Positions 1 to 5,282 of a stretch of 6,429 bases of DNA are shown here, piece after piece. Each line of letters begins with the position of its first letter. Positions within the stretch are counted from its first letter, which is position 1. The notes under the pieces were generated by a model, which saw nothing but the letters and a program-made list of their open reading frames with translations, did no database searches and was not told the origin of the DNA. The stretch is from positions 1 to 6,429 of the forward strand of contig JAUYTF010000464.1 of assembly GCA_030695285.1 (NCBI GenBank), read 5' to 3'. The position numbers and the translations under genes are program-made. This stretch comes from Eubacteriales bacterium (lineage in GTDB: Bacteria > Bacillota > Clostridia > Christensenellales > CAG-138).

Positions 1-504
1 TTTAACGGAAAGATCGTGCATCTATTTCGCGACACCGTGCGCCTGCCAAACGGCAAACCCGCGACGCGGGAGGTGATGCGCCATCCCGGCGCTGCTGCCG
101 TGGTTGCGATCACCGACGAGGGAAACGTCGTTCTCGTGCGCCAATACCGCCATCCGTTTTCACAGGTGATGCTCGAAATCCCTGCGGGCAAGCTCGATCC
201 CGGCGAGGATCCGATGGCTTGCGCGCGGCGGGAGTTGCTGGAGGAGACGGGATATGCGGCCGCGGATATTACATCGCTGGGCGTGTTTTACCCTTCCGTG
301 GCGGTGCTGGACGAGAAAATCCACCTCTTTTTGGCCAAAGGGCTCACGTTCCTAGCGGCAAACCCGGACGCGGACGAATTTTTAAATGTAGAAGTGCGTC
401 CGCTAAAAGCGCTGGTGGAAGAGATACTGGTTGGCGGTGTGCCTGACGGTAAAACGCAGACAGCGGTGCTGAAAGCCTGGTATCTTGAGCACACGAAGAA
501 TTAA
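1..504 (+). CDS. nudF: Nudix hydrolase, ADP-ribose pyrophosphatase type (5' partial)
   Basis: Probable ADP-ribose pyrophosphatase, a cytosolic enzyme that splits ADP-ribose to AMP and ribose 5-phosphate. The reading frame is open to the first base (F-N-G-K-I before a GTG at 16). That segment aligns with the family's usual 'F.GKI..L..D.V.LPNGK' stretch, so the gene very likely begins upstream of the window and GTG-16 is internal. Counting from GTG-16, the Nudix box is complete: G58, E64, R72-E73, E76-E77 and G79, with the preceding 'EIPAGKL' (54-60) typical of the ADPRase subgroup. R42-Q43-Y44-R45 and the late 'DGKTQTAVL' segment also fit. The gene stops at 502-504 and is followed by a terminator, and it converges on lgt. 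The family is secure from the sequence. The exact substrate (ADP-ribose versus another nucleoside diphosphate derivative) is inferred. Confidence 0.9.
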   Translation, partial: FNGKIVHLFRDTVRLPNGKPATREVMRHPGAAAVVAITDEGNVVLVRQYRHPFSQVMLEIPAGKLDPGEDPMACARRELLEETGYAAADITSLGVFYPSVAVLDEKIHLFLAKGLTFLAANPDADEFLNVEVRPLKALVEEILVGGVPDGKTQTAVLKAWYLEHTKN

Positions 505-550
505 CCGATTGAAGCGATGAAATGAGAATCTATTGCTAATATAAACAAGA

Positions 551-579
551 GGTTGCCCAGAAACGGCAACCCCTTTTTT
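551..579 (+). terminator. Rho-independent terminator of the Nudix gene, possibly bidirectional
   Basis: A perfect 7-bp stem, GGTTGCC (551-557) with GGCAACC (565-571), around a 7-nt loop is followed by CC and six T's (574-579). It lies 46 bp after the Nudix stop. Read on the minus strand the same stem is followed by a weaker T-rich tail (TCTTGTTTAT, 550-541), so it could also stop lgt transcripts. Confidence 0.85.
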
Positions 580-589
580 GTGCGGGAGC

Positions 590-612
590 GCGGGCGGATA
601 TCATCCGCCCGC
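590..612 (-). other. GC-rich perfect hairpin just past lgt
   Basis: GCGGGCGGAT (590-599) and ATCCGCCCGC (603-612) form a perfect 10-bp inverted repeat with a 3-nt loop, beginning 10 bp after the lgt stop codon. No T-run follows on either strand, so it is not a textbook terminator. It could be a 3'-end stabilising hairpin for lgt mRNA, or the first half of a tandem terminator with the hairpin at 551-571. Confidence 0.6.
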
Positions 613-622
613 ATACAAAGGT

Positions 623-1450
623 TCATTCGCCTTCGAGTTCTTCCGGCGGAATCACGCAGTATTTCCCGTCGTATGGTTTTGTTTTGAGCTTACCCTTTCG
701 GATCAGAATCAGCAGCATGATACCGACAAGAACCAGAACGACGGATAATACCTGAGAAATACGAATGCTGCCAAACAGGTATAAACTGTCCGTGCGCAGT
801 CCTTCGATCACCGCGCGGGCGATGCCGTAGCCGATGAAATAGGTCGCAAGCAGCGTTCCGTCCTTGACGCCCTTGCGCCCGAGCAACAGCGTAACCACCA
901 GCAGGATCGTGTTGCAAAAGCTCTCGTAAAAGAACGTCGCCTGATGCCACTCCCCAAGCGACTCGATATACACCGCGAGCGGAAAAAACTGGAGAGAAGG
1001 ATTCGTGACCAGCGCGCCGAACGCTTCCTGATTGATGAAATTGCCCCAGCGTCCGATGGCCTGCCCTAAGATAAGGCTCGGAATCACGAGGTCTATGAGT
1101 TTGAGAAACGGAAACTTTGCAGCCTTGGAGAAGATGAAAGCCGCAAGAAACCCGCCGATGACCGCGCCGTAAATTGCGAGGCCACCCGTGTTGATCGCGA
1201 TGATTTTCGTGGGATTTGCCGCGAAATAGTTCCACTCAAACGCGACATAGTAGAGCCGCGCGCCGATGATGGCAAGCGGCAGGGCGATGAGGATGAAGTC
1301 TAGCAGCAAGTCGGAAGACCAGCCGCGCTTGCGCGCACGCAGGTTGCCGAGCACGATGCCGAGCACCAGCCCGCTGGCGATGATTACGCCATACCAGGTG
1401 ACGTTGAGTCCCGGTATGCCGAATAGATTTATAACAACGAATCGACCCAT
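623..1450 (-). CDS. lgt: Prolipoprotein diacylglyceryl transferase
   Basis: Lgt moves the diacylglyceryl group of phosphatidylglycerol to the lipobox cysteine of prolipoproteins, the first step of lipoprotein maturation in the cytoplasmic membrane. The 275-aa product is of normal length and strongly hydrophobic, with about seven membrane segments. The family signature G-R-W-G-N-F-I-N-Q-E is at residues 133-142, a 'GARLYYV' segment is at 63-69, the 'GGLAIYGAVIGG' loop is at 89-100, 'TFFYES' is at 172-177, and the C-terminal 'ARAVIEGLRTDSL' (211-223) carries the conserved Arg and Glu. The loop position that is His in E. coli and B. subtilis is Tyr here (Y94), a variation I recall from other Firmicutes, so it is not taken as loss of function. 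The ATG at 1450 is preceded by AAGAGG (1465-1460) at a 9-nt spacing. It is transcribed alone, divergent from the feo locus and convergent with the Nudix gene. Confidence 0.96.
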   Translation of the reverse strand: MGRFVVINLFGIPGLNVTWYGVIIASGLVLGIVLGNLRARKRGWSSDLLLDFILIALPLAIIGARLYYVAFEWNYFAANPTKIIAINTGGLAIYGAVIGGFLAAFIFSKAAKFPFLKLIDLVIPSLILGQAIGRWGNFINQEAFGALVTNPSLQFFPLAVYIESLGEWHQATFFYESFCNTILLVVTLLLGRKGVKDGTLLATYFIGYGIARAVIEGLRTDSLYLFGSIRISQVLSVVLVLVGIMLLILIRKGKLKTKPYDGKYCVIPPEELEGE

Positions 1451-1506
1451 CGAATAAAACCTCTTTTCCTGTGGTGGCCGCGAGGAGGAAACCAGACGGC
1501 GTATTT

Positions 1507-1535
1507 ATTGTACCAACTTGTTTTCCCGCCTGCAA
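1507..1535 (-). promoter_or_regulatory. Probable lgt promoter
   Basis: On the minus strand, TTGCAG (1535-1530) is separated by 17 bp from TACAAT (1512-1507), which matches the -10 consensus at five of six bases. The -35 box matches only three of six. Its distance from the lgt start, about 55-60 bp, is suitable. No operator-like palindrome overlaps it. Confidence 0.45.
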
Positions 1536-1634
1536 GAGATGGGATGCCTTCATCCGCTATCAGCCAGGTAGATCAACAAAACTTTACGAGCAATAGGGGA
1601 TGAAAAAATTTCCGAGGCAGACAGAAATTATGGA

Positions 1635-1663
1635 TTGACAAAGCGAGTAAGAACGTGTAAACT
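1635..1663 (+). promoter_or_regulatory. feoA1 promoter (sigma-A type)
   Basis: A perfect -35 TTGACA (1635-1640) stands 17 bp upstream of TAAACT (1658-1663), a four-of-six -10 box. Transcription should begin near 1670, so the palindrome at 1677-1692 falls within the first 25 transcribed bases, well placed for repression by occlusion. This is the only strong promoter I see for the feo locus. Confidence 0.75.
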
Positions 1664-1676
1664 TGCAACTGCTAGA

Positions 1677-1692
1677 GTTAGATGATTCTAAC
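1677..1692 (+). promoter_or_regulatory. Putative metal-regulator operator, copy 1
   Basis: The site is a perfect inverted repeat, GTTAGA-TGAT-TCTAAC, directly downstream of the feoA1 -10 box. A second copy of the same pattern (GTTAG-N6-CTAAC, with the shared flank AGA before it) lies upstream of feoB at 2399-2414. TTAG/CTAA half-sites are characteristic of DtxR/IdeR/MntR-family operators, but the half-site spacing here does not match the DtxR consensus exactly, and it does not resemble a Fur box. An iron-responsive repressor is the likely ligand, by inference. The regulator gene is not in this window. Confidence 0.65.
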
Positions 1693-1751
1693 GCTTACGC
1701 GGCGAGGCTTGCAACAGCCATCTGAAAAAAGAGATCAAACGGAGGAGAAGA

Positions 1752-1964
1752 ATGATGCCGCTTTCAATGGCAAAGCCCGGCGAGACCAATTATATTCTGA
1801 AAATAACGGGGAAAGATGCTGTACGCCAGCATTTAGCGGAGCTAGGTTTTGTGGTTGGCGAGAGGGTGACGGTAGTCAGCGCCATCTCTGGAAACATGAT
1901 TTTACAGGTCAAGGACTGCCGCATCGCTCTCGGCGGCGAGATGGCAAACCGGATTCTGATATAA
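1752..1964 (+). CDS. feoA: FeoA-family ferrous iron transport accessory protein (first copy)
   Basis: A small cytosolic FeoA-domain (SH3-like beta-barrel) protein of 70 aa, thought to bind FeoB and modulate Fe(II) uptake. Family features are 'PLSMAKPGE' (3-11), the central 'AVRQHLAELGFVVGERVTVV' block (23-42), which matches the usual '.R.RL.ELG...G..V.V' pattern, and the final 'CRIALGGEMANRI' (56-68). It differs from feoA2 at most positions, so the pair is not a recent duplication. GGAGG (1741-1745) sits 6 nt before ATG-1752 and 9 nt before the adjacent ATG-1755, so either could be the start. It is the first gene after the strong promoter and palindrome. Two FeoA paralogues ahead of one FeoB is common in Clostridia, and distinct roles for the two are plausible but unproven. 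Confidence 0.9.
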   Translation: MMPLSMAKPGETNYILKITGKDAVRQHLAELGFVVGERVTVVSAISGNMILQVKDCRIALGGEMANRILI

Positions 1965-1995
1965 ACGATCGCAAGTTCATTTATAAACGAAAAAC

Positions 1996-2119
1996 CAATC
2001 GAACGATCACAAGATCAACGATCAAAGGATCATGGATAAGAAAAAAACAATCGAACGATCACAAGATCAACGATCAAAGGATCATTGATAAGAAAAAAAC
2101 CAAACGAACGATCACAAGA
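1996..2119 (+). repeat. 52/53-bp tandem repeat array rich in GATC, between the two feoA genes
   Basis: Two nearly identical units (1996-2047, 52 bp; 2048-2100, 53 bp) differ by one substitution (CATGG versus CATTG) and one base at the junction. A third, truncated unit of about 19 bp (2101-2119) runs into the feoA2 ribosome binding site. Each full unit has four GATCA motifs spaced 8, 7 and 8 bp apart (2005, 2013, 2020, 2028 and 2057, 2065, 2072, 2080) and ends in an A-rich tract. With 1967 and 2110 there are ten GATC sites in about 150 bp. The 52/53 period breaks any reading frame, so it is not coding. It makes the feoA1-feoA2 gap 168 bp, unusually long for an operon. Confidence 0.9.
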
Positions 2120-2124
2120 AGGAG
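2119..2124 (+). promoter_or_regulatory. Ribosome binding site fixing the feoA2 start
   Basis: AAGGAG lies 8 nt before ATG-2133. An in-frame ATG at 2085 sits inside the tandem repeat, has no such signal, and would add 16 residues not found in FeoA proteins, so 2133 is chosen. Confidence 0.85.
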
Positions 2125-2132
2125 AAGCAGGC

Positions 2133-2354
2133 ATGAAAACATTACGGGAAGTGCCGATCGGGCAGACGGCAACGGTTGTGAAACTGCACGGAGAAGGCGC
2201 GCTCAAACGGCGGATTATGGACATGGGCATCACCAAGGGCGTGGAGGTCTATGTGCGCAAACTAGCGCCACTTGGCGACCCGCTTGAGGTGACGGTGCGC
2301 GGCTATGAGCTGTCCGTACGCAAAGGCGACGCGGCGAACATTGAGGTCGAGTAA
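2133..2354 (+). CDS. feoA: FeoA ferrous iron transport accessory protein (second copy)
   Basis: A canonical FeoA of 73 aa, a cytosolic SH3-like partner of FeoB. From ATG-2133 the protein shows 'PIGQTATVVKL.GEG' (8-22), the hallmark 'RRIMDMGITKGVEV' (26-39), 'APLGDPLEVTVRGYELSVRK' (45-64) and a short acidic tail. These are the standard conserved blocks in the standard order, with nothing missing. It follows feoA1 after the repeat array and precedes a small terminator-like hairpin, a palindrome and feoB, 109 bp before the FeoB start. It is closer to the textbook FeoA than the first copy, so it is the better candidate for the direct FeoB partner (inference). Confidence 0.96.
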   Translation: MKTLREVPIGQTATVVKLHGEGALKRRIMDMGITKGVEVYVRKLAPLGDPLEVTVRGYELSVRKGDAANIEVE

Positions 2355-2367
2355 CCCCGAATTCCAT

Positions 2368-2389
2368 GCGGCAAAGGCCGCTTGTTTTT
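2368..2389 (+). terminator. Short terminator-like hairpin between feoA2 and feoB
   Basis: GCGGC (2368-2372), AAAG loop, GCCGC (2377-2381), then TTGTTTTT (2382-2389). The stem is only 5 bp but all G-C, with a tetraloop and a good U-tract, beginning 13 bp after the feoA2 stop. It would give partial or full termination of feoA transcripts before feoB. Confidence 0.6.
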
Positions 2390-2398
2390 CGCACCAGA

Positions 2399-2414
2399 GT
2401 TAGTTACTTCTAAC
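2399..2414 (+). promoter_or_regulatory. Putative metal-regulator operator, copy 2 (feoB)
   Basis: GTTAG-TTACTT-CTAAC, the same GTTAG-N6-CTAAC pattern as 1677-1692, with the same AGA preceding it (AGAGTTAG at 2396-2403). Twelve of the 16 core positions are identical between copies, including TCTAAC and a T at the third spacer base. It lies just after the terminator-like hairpin and 50 bp before the feoB start. No strong promoter accompanies it: the best candidate -10 is TTTAAT (2424-2429), with only a poor -35 overlapping the palindrome. Confidence 0.6.
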
Positions 2415-2451
2415 ATCTGGTCGTTTAATCAAATGAAGATCACAGATGATG

Positions 2452-2458
2452 AAGGAGG
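2452..2458 (+). promoter_or_regulatory. Ribosome binding site fixing the feoB start
   Basis: AAGGAGG lies 5 nt before ATG-2464, which begins M-G-L-K-I-A-L-A-G-N as FeoB proteins do. In-frame ATGs at 2446 and 2449 come before this signal and have none of their own, so the longer reading is rejected. Confidence 0.9.
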
Positions 2459-2463
2459 CAAAT

Positions 2464-4602
2464 ATGGGACTAAAGATAGCGCTTGCCGGAAACCCGAACA
2501 GCGGCAAGACGACGATGTTTAACGAACTCACGGGCAGCGCACAATACGTCGGCAACTGGCCGGGCGTCACCGTGGAAAAGAAAGAGGGCAAGCTAAAAGG
2601 GAATGAGGAGGCGATCATCCAGGACTTGCCGGGTATCTATTCGCTCTCCCCGTATACGCTCGAGGAGGTCGTTGCGCGCAACTATCTCGTGACGGAGCGG
2701 CCGGACGCGATCATCAACATCGTAGACGGCAGCAACATCGAACGTAATCTCTACCTAACCACGCAGCTACTGGAATTGGGCATCCCCACCATCATCGCGC
2801 TGAACATGATCGACGTGGTGCGCAAAAACGGCGACGTGATCGATCTGAATAAGCTCGGCGCGGCGTTGGGTTGCGAGGTGGTCGAAACCTCCGCGCTCAA
2901 GGGCATCGGCGCAAAGGAAGCTGCGGCAAAAGCCATCGCCGTTGCCAAATCGCACGAACTGGGCGAACGCCCGCATGTGTTTTCCGGCAGCGTGGAGCAC
3001 GCGATCGCGCATATTGAAGAGTCCATCGAAACCATCGTGCCGCGCTCTCTTCTGCGCTGGTATGCTGTCAAGCTCTTTGAGCGGGACGAAAAAATAGTCG
3101 AATCCCTCAAACTCGATGCGGCGACGAAGGCACACATCGAGGAGCACATCGCGGACTGCGAGCGCGAGCTGGACGACGACGCGGAGAGCATCATCACCAA
3201 CCAGCGCTACGCCTATATCAGCCGCGTGGTGGATACAAGCGTCAAGAAAAAGCACACCGGCATGAAGTTCACCGGTTCCGACCGGATCGATCGCATCGTG
3301 ACCAACCGCTGGCTTGCGCTGCCGATCTTTGCGCTGGTGATGTTCGGCGTCTACTATATCGCCGTGACGACGATCGGTGATTTACTGACCGGCTTAACGA
3401 ACGACACACTCTTTGGCGAGTGGATCATGGGCAACTTTGGCGCATGGCTCGAGGGCCTGAGCGTCGCGCCCTGGCTCATCGGCCTTATCGTAGACGGCAT
3501 CGTCGGCGGTGTCGGCGCGGTCATCGGCTTTGTGCCGCAGATGCTTGTGCTCTTTTTCCTGCTGGCTCTGCTGGAAGACGTCGGCTACATGGCGCGCGTT
3601 GCGTTCATCATGGATCGCATCTTCCGCAAATTAGGTCTTTCGGGCAAGTCGTTTATCCCGATGCTGATCGGCTCCGGCTGCTCGATTCCGGGCATCATGG
3701 CGAGCCGTACGATTGAAAACCAGCGCGACAGACGAATGACTGTCATGACCACTTCGTTTATCCCCTGCGGCGCAAAGATGCCGATCATCGCGCTCTTTGC
3801 GGGCGCCATCTTCGGCGGAGCCTGGTGGGTTGCCACCAGCGCATATTTCATCGGCGTTGCGGCGGTCATCGTAAGCGGCATCATTCTCAAGAAAACCAAG
3901 GCGTTTGCGGGAGACCCCGCGCCGTTTGTCATGGAGCTGCCGAGTTATCACACTCCCTCGATGAAAAACGTGCTGCGCAGCACCTGGGATCGCGGCTGGA
4001 GTTTCATCAAACGCGCCGGAACGGTGATTTTGATCTCTGCGGTCGTGCTCTGGTTCCTGCAAGGTTTTGGCACGGTCGATGGCGTGTTCGGCATGGTGGA
4101 GGACAACAACCACAGCATCCTCGCCGTGATCGGCAACTTCATCGCTCCGATATTTTCGCCGCTGGGATTCGGCGGCTGGAAGCAGACGGTTGCGACCATC
4201 ACAGGCCTCATCGCCAAAGAAAACGTGGTCAATACCTTCGGCGTACTCTACGGCTTTGCCGAGGTGGCGGAGGATGGACTTGAGATCTGGAGTAATCTTG
4301 CGCTGGACTTTACCGCGCTGTCTGCCTTTAGCTTCATGCTCTTCAACTTGCTCTGCGCGCCGTGCTTTGCGGCGATGGGTGCCATCAAAACCGAGATGAA
4401 CAGCGGGAAATGGACCTGGGCTGCCATCGGATACATGACCGTGTTTGCCTATGCCATCGCGCTGATCGTCTTCCAGCTGGGCAGCTGGAACGGAATGGGC
4501 ACCTTCACGATTGCAACAGGCGTTGCGATTGCGATACTTGGTCTGCTGCTCTACCTGCTACTGCGCAAGAATCCGTATGAGAAGAAAGCGCTTGCAAAGT
4601 AA
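2464..4602 (+). CDS. feoB: Ferrous iron transporter FeoB
   Basis: FeoB is the GTP-dependent Fe(II) uptake permease of the cytoplasmic membrane. From ATG-2464 it is 712 aa, full length for a FeoB of this group. The N-terminal G domain has G1 'GNPNSGKTT' (9-17), the switch I threonine in 'GNWPGVTVEKKEG' (T36), G3 'DLPG' (54-57), G4 'NMID' (114-117) and G5 'SALKG' (143-147). A helical, charged GDI-like region follows (about 165-265). The membrane part begins near W283 and holds two gate repeats: 'IPMLIGSGCSIPGIMASRTIE' region (C406) plus 'IPCGAKMP' (C435), and later 'GLIAKENVVNT' (581-591) with 'CAPC' (631-634). The first gate reads GSGCSIPG where E. coli has GFGCNVPA, a variation expected in Firmicutes. 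The C-terminus ends shortly after the last helix, with no FeoC-like extension. A palindrome and terminator-like hairpin upstream suggest control separate from the feoA genes. The 83-bp gap to the Cys-rich gene suggests co-transcription. Confidence 0.98.
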   Translation: MGLKIALAGNPNSGKTTMFNELTGSAQYVGNWPGVTVEKKEGKLKGNEEAIIQDLPGIYSLSPYTLEEVVARNYLVTERPDAIINIVDGSNIERNLYLTTQLLELGIPTIIALNMIDVVRKNGDVIDLNKLGAALGCEVVETSALKGIGAKEAAAKAIAVAKSHELGERPHVFSGSVEHAIAHIEESIETIVPRSLLRWYAVKLFERDEKIVESLKLDAATKAHIEEHIADCERELDDDAESIITNQRYAYISRVVDTSVKKKHTGMKFTGSDRIDRIVTNRWLALPIFALVMFGVYYIAVTTIGDLLTGLTNDTLFGEWIMGNFGAWLEGLSVAPWLIGLIVDGIVGGVGAVIGFVPQMLVLFFLLALLEDVGYMARVAFIMDRIFRKLGLSGKSFIPMLIGSGCSIPGIMASRTIENQRDRRMTVMTTSFIPCGAKMPIIALFAGAIFGGAWWVATSAYFIGVAAVIVSGIILKKTKAFAGDPAPFVMELPSYHTPSMKNVLRSTWDRGWSFIKRAGTVILISAVVLWFLQGFGTVDGVFGMVEDNNHSILAVIGNFIAPIFSPLGFGGWKQTVATITGLIAKENVVNTFGVLYGFAEVAEDGLEIWSNLALDFTALSAFSFMLFNLLCAPCFAAMGAIKTEMNSGKWTWAAIGYMTVFAYAIALIVFQLGSWNGMGTFTIATGVAIAILGLLLYLLLRKNPYEKKALAK

Positions 4603-4685
4603 GCGGGGCACGCTTTGGCGCAATATAAACTTGAGCGCGAGCGACTATACAACAATAAAATCCGCTGAAAGGAGCGAAAACGAAC

Positions 4686-4871
4686 ATGATGAACTGGCTA
4701 TCGAATAACTGGGCTTCCCTCGTGGTTGGCCTAGTGGTTGCGGCAGTGGTTCTGGCTGCCATCGTTAAGATGATCCGCGACAAAAAGCAAAACAAGAGTA
4801 CCTGCGGCTGCTCCTGCAGCGGCTGCGCGGGCGCAAGCTCTTGCCATAATAAAGGCTTGAATAAAGGCTGA
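4686..4871 (+). CDS. FeoB-associated Cys-rich membrane protein
   Basis: A 61-aa single-pass membrane protein of the FeoB-associated Cys-rich family, found next to feoB in many Firmicutes. Its precise role is unknown; metal handling or support of FeoB at the membrane is the usual suggestion. A short N-terminal stretch (1-10) is followed by one hydrophobic helix (about 11-30), a basic patch (R31-K37) placing the tail in the cytosol by the positive-inside rule, and a cluster C40-x-C42-x-C44-x2-C47-x5-C53-H54. The ribosome binding site AAAGGAG (4668-4674) lies 11 nt before ATG-4686. The last codons (N-K-G-L-N-K-G) are encoded by the first two units of a 12-bp repeat that continues 166 bp past the stop, so this end appears to have been reshaped by repeat expansion. 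Family members normally stop shortly after the last cysteines. Confidence 0.9.
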   Translation: MMNWLSNNWASLVVGLVVAAVVLAAIVKMIRDKKQNKSTCGCSCSGCAGASSCHNKGLNKG

Positions 4872-5037
4872 AATAAGGGCTGAACAAAAGGCTAAAATAG
4901 AAGTTGAAATAAAGGCTGAAATAAGGGCTGAAATAAAAGCTGAAATAAGGGCTGAAATAAGGGCTGAAATAAGGGCTGAACAAAAGGCTGAAATAAGGGC
5001 TGAAATAAAGGCTGAACAAAAGGCTGAAATAAGGGCT
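4846..5037 (+). repeat. 12-bp tandem repeat, 16 imperfect units
   Basis: Sixteen contiguous 12-bp units without any phase slip, consensus GAAATAAGGGCT. Seven units are exact consensus (starting 4870, 4918, 4942, 4954, 4966, 4990, 5026). Three are GAACAAAAGGCT (4882, 4978, 5014), others change G to A, and one is divergent (4894). Units 1-2 lie inside the Cys-rich gene and encode its tail; from unit 3 onward the gene's frame meets a stop codon in each unit. The +1 frame is open from 4861 to 5049 and reads E-I-R-A, E-I-K-A or E-Q-K-A repeats, ending at TAG 5050-5052, but has no ATG, GTG or TTG. All three minus-strand frames are also open, as expected for a short repeat lacking stops. There is little self-complementarity, so the RNA should be largely unstructured. 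Confidence 0.95.
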
Positions 5038-5092
5038 GAGCACCTGCGATAGAACCCTTGCCACCTCCATCGATGTGATCCAAAGCGCAAAC

Positions 5093-5118
5093 AGGGCACG
5101 GCGAAAACCGTGCCCTTT
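5093..5118 (+). terminator. Probable terminator of the feo locus
   Basis: AGGGCACGG (5093-5101), a CGAAAA loop and CCGTGCCCT (5108-5116) form a perfect 9-bp, G-C-rich stem. A further GCAAA/TTTGC pairing could extend it across a 2-nt bulge. The T-tract is short (TTT), so termination is likely but not ideal. It lies 55 bp after the 12-bp array and is the first strong hairpin downstream of feoB. Confidence 0.65.
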
Positions 5119-5245
5119 GCGTAAAGAAAATTCGTTTTTGAGCGAGATTATCTGGAAAGTGTCGTTTCCAGCAGGCCAAAGCGCGCGAGGCGGGCTTGTA
5201 TTCCGCGTAGATGCGCTTCTAGCGTGCGAGATCCTGCGCCGTTGG

Positions 5246-5282
5246 TTGCGTCGTTTGCATGAATTGCGTTCCTTTGCATGAA
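5246..5282 (+). repeat. 18/19-bp tandem duplication
   Basis: TTGCGTCGTTTGCATGAA (5246-5263) is followed directly by TTGCGTTCCTTTGCATGAA (5264-5282). The two share TTGCGT and the last ten bases TTTGCATGAA. It lies in non-coding DNA nearly 300 bp upstream of the ABC transporter gene. It may be a replication-slippage product or a pair of binding sites. Confidence 0.75.

Larger units (their letters stand above)
1451..1751. other. Divergent spacer between lgt and feoA1
   Basis: This 301-bp spacer holds the lgt ribosome binding site and probable promoter (to 1535), then about 100 bp (1536-1634) in which I see no gene or clear signal, then the feoA1 promoter and palindrome. Short open frames overlapping it run into lgt or the feo genes in the wrong frame and look spurious. 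Confidence 0.7.

Noticed and set aside
1677..1692. Fur box
   Set aside because: The sequence lacks the GATAAT-type half-sites of Fur. TTAG/CTAA arms fit the DtxR/MntR group better, though not exactly.
1996..2119. CRISPR array
   Set aside because: The units are contiguous copies with no variable spacers, and there are no cas genes.
1682..2287. A 201-codon plus-strand open frame across feoA1, the 52/53-bp array and most of feoA2
   Set aside because: It starts inside the palindrome with no ribosome binding site, overlaps two clear FeoA genes in another frame, and its sequence has no coherent family features.
2446..2463. Earlier feoB start adding M-M-K-E-A-N
   Set aside because: The ribosome binding site AAGGAGG lies between these ATGs and ATG-2464, and FeoB proteins begin at the latter context.
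4869..4871. UGA recoding (selenocysteine or UGA as an amino acid) in the Cys-rich gene
   Set aside because: In-frame read-through would meet a stop every 12 bp, including UAA, and no SECIS-like hairpin follows. All other genes here use the standard code.
5148..5279. 43-codon minus-strand frame starting M-Q-R-N-A-I-H with a helical C-terminal half
   Set aside because: No ribosome binding site or promoter is visible on that strand and I do not recognise the sequence. It may be chance in GC-rich DNA.
5075..5281. 68-codon plus-strand open frame after the 12-bp array
   Set aside because: It runs through the 5093-5116 hairpin, has no ribosome binding site and shows no recognisable family.
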